Shown here piece after piece: positions 26,518 to 35,071 of a DNA stretch of 64,000 nucleotides. Location of the stretch: contig NZ_CCDL010000001.1 of the NCBI RefSeq assembly GCF_000724085.1, forward strand, positions 1,178,001-1,242,000, read 5' to 3'. This stretch comes from Oceanobacillus manasiensis. GTDB lineage: Bacteria; Bacillota; Bacilli; Bacillales; Amphibacillaceae. The notes beneath the pieces were generated by a model, which was given only the letters and a program-made list of their open reading frames with translations, had not been told where the DNA came from and made no database searches. Within the stretch, counting starts at the first letter, position 1. Every line of letters begins with the position of its first letter. The position numbers and the translations under genes are program-made.

Positions 26518-27651
26518 ATGAATGTAACTAAAAGAATTGCTAAGTTAAGAGAAATCATGGCAGCCAAAGAAGTGGAACTTTCTATTATCAATAATTTTGA
26601 AAACCAATATTACTATACAGGTTATAAAGCAATTATTTATTCCAGACCCATTGTGTTAACAGTAGATACAAAGGAAATCAATCTAATCGTTCCATCATTA
26701 GAAGAAACAAATGCTAGAAATGAATCAAATGCCGATAAGCTTTATGTATATCATGAAACATTAAAAGAAGATGGAAATGGTGGCTCACATATTGAGCAAT
26801 TAAAAAAGCTTATTTCTAAATACCCCAAAAATATTAAAGTAGGTGTGGAGTTTTCTTCAATGCCAGTTTTACTTGGTAACATGTTGAAAGAGGCAGGGTT
26901 TGAATTAGTTAATATTGAGCGGGATCTTGAAGAAATGAGATATATTAAGGATCAAGAGGAAATTGATTTAATTACCGAATCTGGTAGATTAGTAAGTTTA
27001 GCACTTAAGAAATCCTTGGAAAATGTTAGATACGGTATTACTGAAATAGAATTTGACCAATTTGGAACGGAAGCATTATTTAATGAAGTGGCGAAAAAAC
27101 ACCCTAATTCAATGCTTGATTTCTTTGTAATGTCACCATCTGGCTTAGATAGAAGTATTTTGCCGCATGCTTTTTCTAATACAAGAAAATTTGAAGCAAA
27201 TGAGATAGTAATTCACAGTCGACAAGTAGGGCTAAACGGATATCGTGCTGAATGTGAACGAACATTCTTTATAGGTACTCCGACAGAAAAACAAAGGGAT
27301 GCTTTTAAATTAGCTCAAGAAGCGCAAGCGGCCGCATTAGATTTTATAAAAGTTGGTGTAACTGCTAAAGAAGTAAACGAAGTTGCTAGACAAATATTTA
27401 AAAAAGCAGGTGTGGAAGAATACAATCTCCATCGAACGGGTCATGGCATCGGAATCGGCCTACATGAACAACCTTCTTTACGGTATGATAATGATCTTAT
27501 TCTTCAAGAAGGAATGGTCTTTTGTGTTGAACCAGGGATCTATATTCCGCAAGTTGGAGGGTTTCGTCATTCCGATACTGTAGTACTGAAAGATGATGGG
27601 TCTCACTTAATTACTGAATATCCAAGGGACTTAGATTCTCTAATCTTTTAG
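26518..27651 (+). CDS. Creatinase-like M24 family protein
   Basis: A 377-residue pita-bread-fold protein with an N-terminal creatinase domain and a C-terminal M24 domain. The catalytic His stands in HRTGHGIGIGLHE and a Glu in FCVEPGIY. The usual first two metal-binding aspartates are replaced (SRQVGLNGYRAECERT has no Asp) and the last Glu is replaced by Ser (FRHSDTVVL). Creatinase itself works without metal through a His, so this is more likely an amidinohydrolase or related C-N hydrolase than an aminopeptidase. The gene lies between the broken PucR regulator and a sodium:solute symporter, a catabolic arrangement for an amino-acid-like compound. Ribosome binding site AAGGGGAG. Confidence 0.82.
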   Translation: MNVTKRIAKLREIMAAKEVELSIINNFENQYYYTGYKAIIYSRPIVLTVDTKEINLIVPSLEETNARNESNADKLYVYHETLKEDGNGGSHIEQLKKLISKYPKNIKVGVEFSSMPVLLGNMLKEAGFELVNIERDLEEMRYIKDQEEIDLITESGRLVSLALKKSLENVRYGITEIEFDQFGTEALFNEVAKKHPNSMLDFFVMSPSGLDRSILPHAFSNTRKFEANEIVIHSRQVGLNGYRAECERTFFIGTPTEKQRDAFKLAQEAQAAALDFIKVGVTAKEVNEVARQIFKKAGVEEYNLHRTGHGIGIGLHEQPSLRYDNDLILQEGMVFCVEPGIYIPQVGGFRHSDTVVLKDDGSHLITEYPRDLDSLIF

Positions 27652-27681
27652 GACTTATAAGTACAGAGAGGGGGAAAATTA

Positions 27682-29055
27682 ATGGTTTATTTAGTTGCTG
27701 TTAGTGTCTACCTGCTAGCTATGGTATTGGTAGGAATATATTTTGGCAGAAAGTCCATTAGCGATAACAAAGATTTTATGGCTGCTGGAAGATCCCTACC
27801 GCTTTGGATAGTTGCGGGTACACTTTTAGCTACCTTTACGGGTTCCGGGACAATTGTTGGGGGAGCTAGTTTCATTTATCAATATGGCCCTTTTGCAGCG
27901 GTTTTTAACCTATCTGGTGGAATTGTAGGAGCAATCATTTTATATTTTTTAGCAGGACGAATACGACAGGGAGAAGCTTATACCGTACCTGAAATTATTG
28001 AAAAGAGATTCGGAACTACAACCAGATTAATTTCCTCTATTATTATTCTTCTTGCTTTTATTGGTATAACTGCATACCAATTTACTGGTGGTGCCTATGT
28101 TTTACAGATCACCACAGGTTTACCTGTAGAAACAGGGGCCATCATTATGGGAATTCTGGTAATCTTTTTAACAGTAAGTGGCGGATTGTTCTCTGTTGCC
28201 TATACAGATGCAATAAGTGCTTTATTAATAGTTGGCGGTTTCCTGCTAGGCCTTCCATTTGTGTTAAACGCAGTTGATGGGTTTTCGGGTTTAGCAATGT
28301 CCTTGCCTGAAACTACAAAATCATGGAATGGTGGACTTAGCATCCCACAGCTTTTGGGATATTTCTTACCTTTATTTCTCCTTGTATTAGGAGATCAAAA
28401 TATGTACCAGCGCTTCGCTGCAGCGAAGAATCCAACTGTTGCTAGAAAGTCTACTATAGGTTTTTTCTTTGGAAGCATCTCTGTTATCGCTTTAACAATT
28501 GTGTTTGCAACTACTGCAATTGTTTTATTCCCGAATATCGCCCCTGATACAGCGGTATTACATTTAGCTATAAATGGATTACCCGCAGCATTAGGAATAA
28601 TTATCTTATGTTCAGCAGTTGCATTTATAATTACAACTGCTACCTCCTATTTATTATCAGCTTCAGGAAATATTATTTATGATTTATTTAAAAGATACAG
28701 TAAAAAAGAAATCTCTGATCAAAAATTACTAAAGTATAACCGGATTACGGTTGTTGTACTTGGAGTATTAGCCTACGCATTAGCCATGTACTTTCCTACT
28801 GTTTTAGAACTTCAAATGTATTCATACACAATGTATGGGGCTGCACTTACACCAGCCATATTAGCTACAATTTTTTGGAAACGCGCTACAAAAGCCGGGA
28901 TACTAGGATCTATGCTTATGGGTGCATTAGGTACAATATTCTGGGAAGTGGTTTTGGACAAACCGTTTGACTGGAACAGTGTATTATTTGCACTTCCCTT
29001 ATCGGTACTTACTTTAATTATTGTAAGTCTGCTTACTAACAAAAATAATAAATAG
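27682..29055 (+). CDS. Sodium:solute symporter (SSS family)
   Basis: A 457-residue transporter with about 12-13 hydrophobic segments and the LeuT-like SSS layout (GRKSISDNKDFMAAGRSLP near the N-terminus, ATFTGSGTIVGG next, and LGDQNMYQRFAAAKN in the middle). It begins 30 bases after the M24 gene behind AGAGGGGG, so the pair is one operon. It probably imports the substrate of the creatinase-like enzyme with sodium. The substrate cannot be read from sequence. Confidence 0.88.
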   Translation: MVYLVAVSVYLLAMVLVGIYFGRKSISDNKDFMAAGRSLPLWIVAGTLLATFTGSGTIVGGASFIYQYGPFAAVFNLSGGIVGAIILYFLAGRIRQGEAYTVPEIIEKRFGTTTRLISSIIILLAFIGITAYQFTGGAYVLQITTGLPVETGAIIMGILVIFLTVSGGLFSVAYTDAISALLIVGGFLLGLPFVLNAVDGFSGLAMSLPETTKSWNGGLSIPQLLGYFLPLFLLVLGDQNMYQRFAAAKNPTVARKSTIGFFFGSISVIALTIVFATTAIVLFPNIAPDTAVLHLAINGLPAALGIIILCSAVAFIITTATSYLLSASGNIIYDLFKRYSKKEISDQKLLKYNRITVVVLGVLAYALAMYFPTVLELQMYSYTMYGAALTPAILATIFWKRATKAGILGSMLMGALGTIFWEVVLDKPFDWNSVLFALPLSVLTLIIVSLLTNKNNK

Positions 29056-29091
29056 GAAGTAAACAATAAAACAGAAAAGGACTTGGGTGAA

Positions 29092-29122
29092 AGTACCTCC
29101 TCAATGAAGAGGGGGGCTTTTT
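29092..29122 (+). terminator. Terminator after the M24-symporter operon
   Basis: ACCTCCTC pairs with GAGGGGGG over a short AATGAA loop and runs into CTTTTT. Confidence 0.6.
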
Positions 29123-29362
29123 CATTTGGAACGTGTATATTTATGTAACTGCGTTAAGTCTAGGTGCCCTAAATTCAAACTCTCGCTCAAGCTTGTCAAA
29201 GTTGTTCTTTTAAAGGCTTGCCACAAGGCAATGATCCTTCTCTAATAACAAATTTTATAAGCCATTTAACCTACCTTCAACATGTTGGAACAATCTGATA
29301 AGAGGTTGTTCCTTTTTATTTATACTCTAGTTTACAGACCTCATAAAAAATCTTCTACTTTT
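29123..29362. other. Intergenic stretch with a repeated segment
   Basis: No gene. The first 45 bases (from 29128) resemble 18357-18400 at about four of five positions, and the first part also resembles 35005-35025. It also holds a weak hairpin around TGGAACAATCTGATAAGAGG with TTCC. Confidence 0.4.
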
Positions 29363-29391
29363 TCAAACCGGATGAAGGTTAGCTTCGTCTA
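29363..29391 (+). promoter_or_regulatory. ECF-type promoter of the sigma-PadR-FtsW operon
   Basis: A -35 element TCAAAC (consensus TGAAAC) and a -10 element CGTCTA are separated by 17 bases. The spacing and both motifs match promoters read by SigM/SigW/SigX-type factors. The predicted RNA start is about 20 bases before the sigma-factor ATG, so the factor probably drives its own operon. Confidence 0.65.
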
Positions 29392-29413
29392 TACTATGTG
29401 AGAGGGTGGTACT

Positions 29414-29965
29414 ATGAAGGGACTAATACAATTGGCAGTGAGGGACGAAGATATGCTGGATGAGAGAGAACAGATAATTGATCAATTAATGCATGAATAT
29501 AGCGATGATATCCTGCATCTCGTATATACATATGTTAAAAACCGATCTACAGCAGAAGATTTAACGCAAGAGATATTTATAAAGTGCTATGAAAAGTTAA
29601 ATCAGTTTAATCAGCAAGCAACAATAAAGACTTGGGTATATCGTATTGCTAGTAATCATTGTAAAGATTATTTAAGAAGCTGGCATTATCGAAAAATAAT
29701 GCTTAGCGATAAAATATGGGATTATATTCCTTCAAAAACAAAACAGCTTGAAGAGGAAATTATCAAAAATAGTGAAGAAGATATCTTAACTAATTCTGTC
29801 ATGAGTTTACCTTTAAAGTACAGAGAAGTCGTATTTCTGCATTATTATGAAGAACTTTCTTTAAGAGAAATAAGCAAGATTACTACAGTAAATATAAATA
29901 CATTAAAAACGAGATTAAAGCGTGCGAAAGAATTACTAAAAGACAAGATGAAAGAGGAGGTTTAG
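29414..29965 (+). CDS. ECF RNA polymerase sigma factor
   Basis: A 183-residue sigma-70 family protein. Region 2 is complete (YTYVKNRSTAEDLTQEIF, KTWVYRIASNHCKDYLR) and region 4 has the helix-turn-helix (SLPLKYREVVFLHYYEEL, REISKITTVNINTLKTRL). It directs RNA polymerase to envelope-stress-type promoters. GAGGGTGG precedes the ATG. No membrane anti-sigma factor with the usual zinc-binding HxxxCxxC pattern is encoded beside it; instead a PadR-like gene starts 3 bases after its stop. Confidence 0.88.
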   Translation: MKGLIQLAVRDEDMLDEREQIIDQLMHEYSDDILHLVYTYVKNRSTAEDLTQEIFIKCYEKLNQFNQQATIKTWVYRIASNHCKDYLRSWHYRKIMLSDKIWDYIPSKTKQLEEEIIKNSEEDILTNSVMSLPLKYREVVFLHYYEELSLREISKITTVNINTLKTRLKRAKELLKDKMKEEV

Positions 29966-29968
29966 GAG

Positions 29969-30400
29969 ATGAATGATCCATTTATGAACCTGAAGAGTTC
30001 GATGAAAAAATCAATTTTTAAGGATCTTTCTTTTTCAAATGAAAGAAAAAGTGCCGTGAAAGAAGCAATTCGTACGAATCAACAATCACAATTTGATAAT
30101 TGGAATAGCGAAACCATTATAGCTATATTAGAATCTGTTCAGCATGAATCAAAGGATGGCTACAATATCTCCATCCAACTTTTTCAAAAGAACGAACACA
30201 CTTTTCAAAAAAACGAAGGGCAGCTTTATACACTTCTACATCTATTAGAAAATAAAGAAATTCTTACTTCTAATTGGATTAATAAAAAGAAATATTACTC
30301 CTTAAATTCCAAAGGAAAAAAATACTTAGCTACTTATAAAGAAGATATCTCAAAACAAAAGATATCCCTAGAACACTTAATAGAGGAGGCATCCTTATGA
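29969..30400 (+). CDS. PadR-like winged-helix regulator
   Basis: A 143-residue protein. The C-terminal two thirds match the PadR winged helix: AILESVQHESKDGYNISIQLF, then EGQLYTLLHLLENKEIL and KYYSLNSKGKKYL. The first 40 residues are an extra polar segment. It starts 3 bases after the sigma-factor stop and its end overlaps the next start by 4 bases. In Bacillaceae such PadR-type proteins often sit with HAAS-domain membrane proteins. Here it could modulate the sigma factor or the operon promoter; this is inference. Confidence 0.75.
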   Translation: MNDPFMNLKSSMKKSIFKDLSFSNERKSAVKEAIRTNQQSQFDNWNSETIIAILESVQHESKDGYNISIQLFQKNEHTFQKNEGQLYTLLHLLENKEILTSNWINKKKYYSLNSKGKKYLATYKEDISKQKISLEHLIEEASL

Positions 30401-31719
30401 GTTCTCCCAAATTTGAAGAATTTTTAAGTAAAGTTACTTCCAAAGTGAAATCTAAGCAAGCACACACCATGATAAAAAAAGAGCTTACTCATCATCTGCA
30501 GGAGTTAAGCCAATCTTACAAAGAAAGGGGGTTTTCTAAGGAGGCTTCAGATGAAAAGGCCATTCAAGAAATGGGAAATCCTTTTACCATCGGAGAGAAA
30601 TTAAACCCTCTTCATAAGCCAAAAATGGATTGGGTTCTAATTGTTTTATTTGTTATTTTTGCTAGTATTAGTTTCCTTCCGTTAGTTGGTGGGATTCCCG
30701 AAGTTTCCTTATCAAGCACCTATTTTATGGAGCGACAGGCTATCTGGTACTCCCTATCTGTTCCTGTAATTATTGTGTTCCTTTTCTTTAATTACCGAAA
30801 AATAATGAACTGGTGGATGTATTTTTATACTATCGGCTTGTTGATCCATTTATATCTCCATTTATTTGGAAATATAGTCAACGGAGCAAAAAAGTGGGTT
30901 TCACTTTCAGGCCTCACGGTCGATGGCACTATAATGAGCTTATTTTTCTTATTTCTTGCTTGGGCGGGAATCTTTAGCAAAATTAATGAATTTCGTAGTT
31001 GGAAAAAACAAGGTTTTCTTTTTGTTTTATTTTGGGTTCCCATGTTGCTCTACATGATGGTGCCAGACTTTATGGTTGGTATCATTTACTTCTTCTGTTT
31101 ACTAGGAATGTTTACTTTTTCCCGAGTTCATAAGAAATTAGCTATCAAACTAGTCGTAACTAATCTAATGGCTGGTGCCATGTTCGTAATTATGATCATC
31201 ATGACCTCAAGCCAAAGTTATTTGTTTACTAGATTATCTGCTTTTATAAACTCAGATGCTGACCCAAATGGAACAGGGTATATGTATATGGCGGTTAAGA
31301 GGGTACTTGCAGAAGCGGGATGGATCGGTAATGGACTATACAATGATTTAAATTTTCAATTGTTACCAGAATCACATACAGATTTTGCTTTCCCCTTCCT
31401 CGTCTATTCCCTTGGTTGGATATTCGGAATCGTTCTTTGTTTGATCCTACTGCTATTTATTTCAAGAATCTCAAAAAATGCGTTTAAAACAAAGGACCTT
31501 TTTGGGAGATTGATCGTAATTGGTGGTGCTGCATTATTTGCGGTTCCTACTATTTGGAACATCTTGATGGGCTTTGGAATCGTGCCAATCATGGAAGTTT
31601 CCCTGCCGTTTATTAGTTATGGAGGAAGTGCGACCCTCTTTTACGCTGCTGTTTTAGGACTCATTTTAAATGTGTATCGAAATAAGGATATTGTAGAACC
31701 CACGATAGCAGATATTTAA
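30397..31719 (+). CDS. FtsW/RodA family protein with HAAS N-terminal domain
   Basis: A 440-residue SEDS-type membrane protein. An N-terminal cytosolic HAAS-like helical domain (MIKKELTHHLQELSQSYKE) precedes about 10 membrane segments. SEDS hallmarks are present: NGAKKWVSLSG near residue 170, PESHTDFAFPFLVYSLGW near 330 and PFISYGGSATLFY near 410. SEDS proteins are peptidoglycan glycosyltransferases that work with class B PBPs; none is encoded here. Control by an adjacent ECF sigma factor suggests a stress-induced wall polymerase. Terminator at 31793. Confidence 0.85.
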   Translation: MSSPKFEEFLSKVTSKVKSKQAHTMIKKELTHHLQELSQSYKERGFSKEASDEKAIQEMGNPFTIGEKLNPLHKPKMDWVLIVLFVIFASISFLPLVGGIPEVSLSSTYFMERQAIWYSLSVPVIIVFLFFNYRKIMNWWMYFYTIGLLIHLYLHLFGNIVNGAKKWVSLSGLTVDGTIMSLFFLFLAWAGIFSKINEFRSWKKQGFLFVLFWVPMLLYMMVPDFMVGIIYFFCLLGMFTFSRVHKKLAIKLVVTNLMAGAMFVIMIIMTSSQSYLFTRLSAFINSDADPNGTGYMYMAVKRVLAEAGWIGNGLYNDLNFQLLPESHTDFAFPFLVYSLGWIFGIVLCLILLLFISRISKNAFKTKDLFGRLIVIGGAALFAVPTIWNILMGFGIVPIMEVSLPFISYGGSATLFYAAVLGLILNVYRNKDIVEPTIADI

Positions 31720-31792
31720 GTAATGCATCATTAGTAATAACTTATGAAGGAAAGTAAAATTTAAAGTCAAAAATCTAAATGGTTATAAAAAG

Positions 31793-31824
31793 GGCGATAG
31801 CTAATTAAAAGCTGTCGCCTTTTT
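31793..31824 (+). terminator. Terminator of the sigma-PadR-FtsW operon
   Basis: GGCGATAGCT pairs with AGCTGTCGCC (one wobble) and is followed by TTTTT. Confidence 0.8.
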
Positions 31825-32038
31825 CTTATTGAAGTGCCGGTGCTTTGGTGAAGGAAGAAATAATTGGTTTAATAATGATTCCATTAAAGGGCGATATTGT
31901 TGAATAAGTAAGATGAAAAATTAACAGATCAGCTTGTTGTATGGAGAGCTGAAGGAGTCCATATCTTGTTTTGCGGCATCAAAAAGATAATAGCATTCTA
32001 TTAATTAAACAGTCTTTTCTCGATAGAACTGAACACTT
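31825..32038. other. Intergenic stretch with a degenerate repeat copy
   Basis: No gene. At 31887-31912 the run AAGGGCGATATTGTTGAATA is a degenerate copy of the dispersed motif that is dense in 53-64 kb. Confidence 0.45.
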
Positions 32039-32908
32039 TTATATATCCACTTCAACTTCCGTTAAATTCATTACTTTCCCACCAACTTTGACTCCACTTA
32101 CTTCTAGACCTTCAACTAGTAATTCCACTATTATCTCTGAAGGCTTTTTCATTGAATAACCCTGTTCCATTACAAATTGGTGATTACTGCCCATTTTGGT
32201 GTTTCCGTACTTGTGTAGATAACTTGCAAGGGCACCATTAGAAGTGCCAGTAGCTGACTCCTCACATATACCATATAATGGTGCAAAATTCCGGCAGTAA
32301 GCATTGGATCCATAGAGAGATTCAAGTGTAAAAACATGGTATCCTATCGTATTATATTTACTGCTAATTCGGGATACTTCTTCAAAATTTGGTTCAATTG
32401 AATTTAATGTGTCGATATTTTTTACAGGAATAAGTATATCCCTGAGGCCAGTTGAAACAATTTGCACCGGAAGTCCATCTATCATTTCATTTTCAGTAAT
32501 GTTTAAGGAATCAGCTATTTCCTTTTTATTTATGGTCTCATAAAAACTTGGAGTGTTTTGTTCCATCATAATAGATGAATCTTCCTTTACCTCCACACTT
32601 AAAATTCCTGCCTTCGTTTCTTGAAGAAATACTCCAGGCTTTATTAACCCCTTACTTAAGAGTACATAAAATGTCGCGATTGTGGCGTGTCCACAAAGGT
32701 CTACCTCCTCTTCAGGGGTGAAAAATCTCACTTTAAAATCTGCTGATTCTGACTTCATGACAAAGGCAGTCTCACTAAAACCAATTGCACCTGCAATCTT
32801 TTTCATACTTTCATCTGATAAAGAATCCGCATCAATTACAACTCCAGCTGGATTGCCACCTTCTAATGTTTTAGCAAATGAATTTACTGTATATACTTTT
32901 AATTTCAT
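32039..32908 (-). CDS. PhzF family isomerase/epimerase
   Basis: A 289-residue protein of the PhzF family (diaminopimelate-epimerase fold). The conserved Glu is in FSETAFV near residue 45 and the two glycine-rich boxes are CGHATIATFYVL and ATGTSNGALASYL. Members isomerise small carboxylated substrates, but most Bacillus members have no proven substrate. I placed the start at the ATG that gives the usual MKLKVYTVNSF N-terminus; the frame extends 19 codons further upstream. It stands alone, without phenazine genes. Confidence 0.85.
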   Translation of the reverse strand: MKLKVYTVNSFAKTLEGGNPAGVVIDADSLSDESMKKIAGAIGFSETAFVMKSESADFKVRFFTPEEEVDLCGHATIATFYVLLSKGLIKPGVFLQETKAGILSVEVKEDSSIMMEQNTPSFYETINKKEIADSLNITENEMIDGLPVQIVSTGLRDILIPVKNIDTLNSIEPNFEEVSRISSKYNTIGYHVFTLESLYGSNAYCRNFAPLYGICEESATGTSNGALASYLHKYGNTKMGSNHQFVMEQGYSMKKPSEIIVELLVEGLEVSGVKVGGKVMNLTEVEVDI

Positions 32909-33060
32909 ATTTTTATCGGTTTTGGACAAGAAGACTCCATCCTCAAGCCTAGCTAGGGTGGACATGAATTGTCTAACTTTCCTGTATTAATTATAATGCG
33001 AACGGGTGTGCGTATGGTTGTTTTCTGATATAATAGATGTAATATTCCTGTGAGAAAGTT

Positions 33061-34221
33061 GTGAAAAATATGTCTATTCACAAAGCTTATAAGTTCCGTA
33101 TCTATCCAAATGCATCACAAGAAGTCTTCATTGCGAAGACGATTGGTTGCTCCCGTTTTGTGTTTAATCATTTCCTAAATCAATGGAATGAAGCTTACAA
33201 TACGACGGGAAAAGGCTTGACATATAAAGCTTGTTCCGCCAAGCTGACACAACTTAAAAAGCAACTGGTATGGCTCCAAGAAGTGGATAGCATAGCCATG
33301 CAGTCATCGCTTAAACACTTGGCTGATTCGTATAACCGCTTTTTTAAAAAACAGAATAAAGCGCCACGCTTTAAGTCCAAAAAAAACCCTTTACAATCTT
33401 ACACAACAAAGTGTACCAATCATAATATTGCGGTTGTGGGGAACAAACTCAAATTACCAAAGCTAGGTCTTGTCAGATTTGCCAAGAGCCGTGAAGTGGA
33501 GGGACGTATCCTGCGCGCTACGATAAGGCGCAATCCGAGTGGGAAGTATTTTGTCTCTATTTTGGCTGAAACGGAGGTACAACCGTTAGACAAAACAGAT
33601 TCTGCTGTTGGAATTGACGTCGGACTCAAAGATTTTGCCGTGCTTTCGGATGGAACAGTATATAAGAATACAAAACATTTTCGTACATTAGCGTCCCGAT
33701 TAGCGAAAGAACAGCGTATTCTATCACGGCGTAAAGAGTTGGCGATAAAGCAAAAACGAGCCTTACAGGACGCCAAGAACTATCAAAAACAAAAACGAAA
33801 AGTGGCGCGTCTCCATGAGCGTATCAGCAATGCACGGCAGGATTACCTGCATAAAATTTCTACTGCTATTGTTAAAAGTCACGACATTATTGGTATCGAA
33901 GACTTGCAGGTTTCCAACATGCTGAAAAATCATAAATTGGCAAAAGCCATTAGCGAAGTGAGCTGGTCACAATTTCGACAGATGCTGGAATACAAAGCGG
34001 CTTGGTATGGAAAGTACGTGATAACCGTTGCCAGGAATTTTCCGTCTAGTCAGCTTTGCTCCACACCGGATTGTGGCTATCAAAATAAAGCCGTTAAAAA
34101 TCTCGGGTTGCGCCAATGGGTTTGTCCAAATTGCGGCGCCCATCATGACCGGGATAAGAACGCAAGCTTGAATCTTAAAAACGAAGCGTTACGACTTCTA
34201 ACTGCGGGGGCGCAGGGATAG
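33061..34221 (+). CDS. tnpB: RNA-guided endonuclease TnpB (IS200/IS605 group)
   Basis: A 386-residue TnpB. The RuvC-like active-site residues are Asp186 in GIDVGLKDF, Glu280 in [11 protein letters not shown] and the Asp pair in HHDRDKNAS near 363-365. The zinc ribbon is CSTPDCG with CPNCG near residues 340-360. The N-terminal [10 protein letters not shown] and the [13 protein letters not shown] block are typical. TnpB proteins use an RNA made from the element's right end to cut DNA at the target. No tnpA transposase is present, so it is a solo (IS1341-type) element. The GTG at 33061 is the longest start; the ATG at 33070 is an alternative. Confidence 0.92.
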   Translation: MKNMSIHKAYKFRIYPNASQEVFIAKTIGCSRFVFNHFLNQWNEAYNTTGKGLTYKACSAKLTQLKKQLVWLQEVDSIAMQSSLKHLADSYNRFFKKQNKAPRFKSKKNPLQSYTTKCTNHNIAVVGNKLKLPKLGLVRFAKSREVEGRILRATIRRNPSGKYFVSILAETEVQPLDKTDSAVGIDVGLKDFAVLSDGTVYKNTKHFRTLASRLAKEQRILSRRKELAIKQKRALQDAKNYQKQKRKVARLHERISNARQDYLHKISTAIVKSHDIIGIEDLQVSNMLKNHKLAKAISEVSWSQFRQMLEYKAAWYGKYVITVARNFPSSQLCSTPDCGYQNKAVKNLGLRQWVCPNCGAHHDRDKNASLNLKNEALRLLTAGAQG

Positions 34222-34302
34222 CCTAATAATATAACTTTCGGTTACGAAGGTGTTCTTAGGAATCCCCCACTTCAAGCGTCCGTTAAGTGGGGGTCATTCA
34301 AT
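34150..34302 (+). ncRNA. Candidate TnpB guide (omega) RNA scaffold and element right end
   Basis: TnpB guide RNAs come from the 3' end of the gene and the right element end. Here the last tnpB codons are followed by an 80-base non-coding stretch ending in a perfect hairpin CCCCCACTT/AAGTGGGGG (34264-34293) and then TCATTCAA. The guide would be the bases just beyond that. The exact boundary is inferred. Confidence 0.5.
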
Positions 34303-34527
34303 CTCCTAAGCAATGATTTTATCAACTATGCCCATTATTCTATGACTTTGATTACTTATCAAATTTTACTTTTCTCGATCCGAATTCGTCGATTCCCCTT
34401 GTTATAAAAATATGTATACTTCTTCGGAATTTTGAGCAATCGGTATTCCTGTCAATTCAGTAACTATAGGCGGTACGCAGTCAATCTTCTTACGATTAGA
34501 TGTTGTTATTTTTTATTATTATAAATG
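34303..34527. other. Intergenic stretch with a minus-strand coding remnant
   Basis: No intact gene. On the minus strand about 34410-34495 reads as an open end of a protein (DCVPPIVTELTGIPIAQ, then stop), possibly a dead gene tail. I do not recognise it. Confidence 0.35.
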
Positions 34528-34555
34528 TGTACATCCTTATTGAGCGTGGTATACT
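34528..34555 (+). promoter_or_regulatory. SigA-type promoter
   Basis: TGTACA and TATACT are separated by 16 bases and lie just upstream of the three-hairpin RNA described next. Confidence 0.5.
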
Positions 34556-34561
34556 ATATGT

Positions 34562-34697
34562 AGAATATTCATAAAATTAAAGACCGCCCATGCTGGTACA
34601 TGAGCGGCCAATAGACTGAACCCCGACAAGAGGGGTTGGTAGCTAGGAAAATAATCCCTCACATACCCGCTAGAGTGCATGAGGGATTATTATTTAT
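34562..34697 (+). ncRNA. Three-hairpin RNA, relic of a type I toxin-antitoxin locus (holin-like toxin type)
   Basis: Three hairpins follow each other: an imperfect ACCGC/GCGG stem (34582-34609), AACCCC/GGGGTT (34619-34637) and a strong 12-bp AATAATCCCTCA/TGAGGGATTATT stem (34650-34691). From memory this layout matches the region behind small holin-like toxin genes of Bacillaceae, whose toxin tails read K-D-R-P-C-W. Here the frame at 34564-34614 reads NIHKIKDRPCWYMSGQ, but a stop precedes it and the hydrophobic toxin part is missing. So it is probably a toxin-less relic that may still make the RNA. Confidence 0.4.
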
Positions 34698-34818
34698 GGC
34701 TAAAAATGTTTCTCGGTAAATGGCTAAGTTCCTTCTACATTTTGATTTGACTGTACAGCAATCCCGCGCTAACCTTTAATAGAGAATAATGTTAAAATTC
34801 AAATAAGGGAGGGGTAAT

Positions 34819-34998
34819 TTGAATAAAAGATGGAAGTCATTGATTGGTGGAATTGTGGGCGTCGTCATAGGTCTAATGATTGCGAGTCTAATTAGAGATG
34901 GGCAAATAGATTGGAGAGCAATATGGTATTTTGTTCCGTTTGCTTTCTTACTATTGCTTTTTTACTTGGGTTTGAATTTATATAAAAAAAGGGATTAA
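34819..34998 (+). CDS. Small membrane protein
   Basis: A 59-residue protein with a TTG start behind a strong GGGAGGGG ribosome binding site. It has two hydrophobic segments (residues 7-25 and 37-55) joined by a short polar turn RDGQIDWR, and a basic C-terminus KKRD. The family is not recognised. It probably sits in the cytoplasmic membrane. Confidence 0.65.
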   Translation: MNKRWKSLIGGIVGVVIGLMIASLIRDGQIDWRAIWYFVPFAFLLLLFYLGLNLYKKRD

Positions 34999-35071
34999 AT
35001 AGCTGGAACGTGCATATTCAGAGAAGTGTCTTGGTGACACGTGAATAGAAAGCACTTTGCTAGGGGGACAT

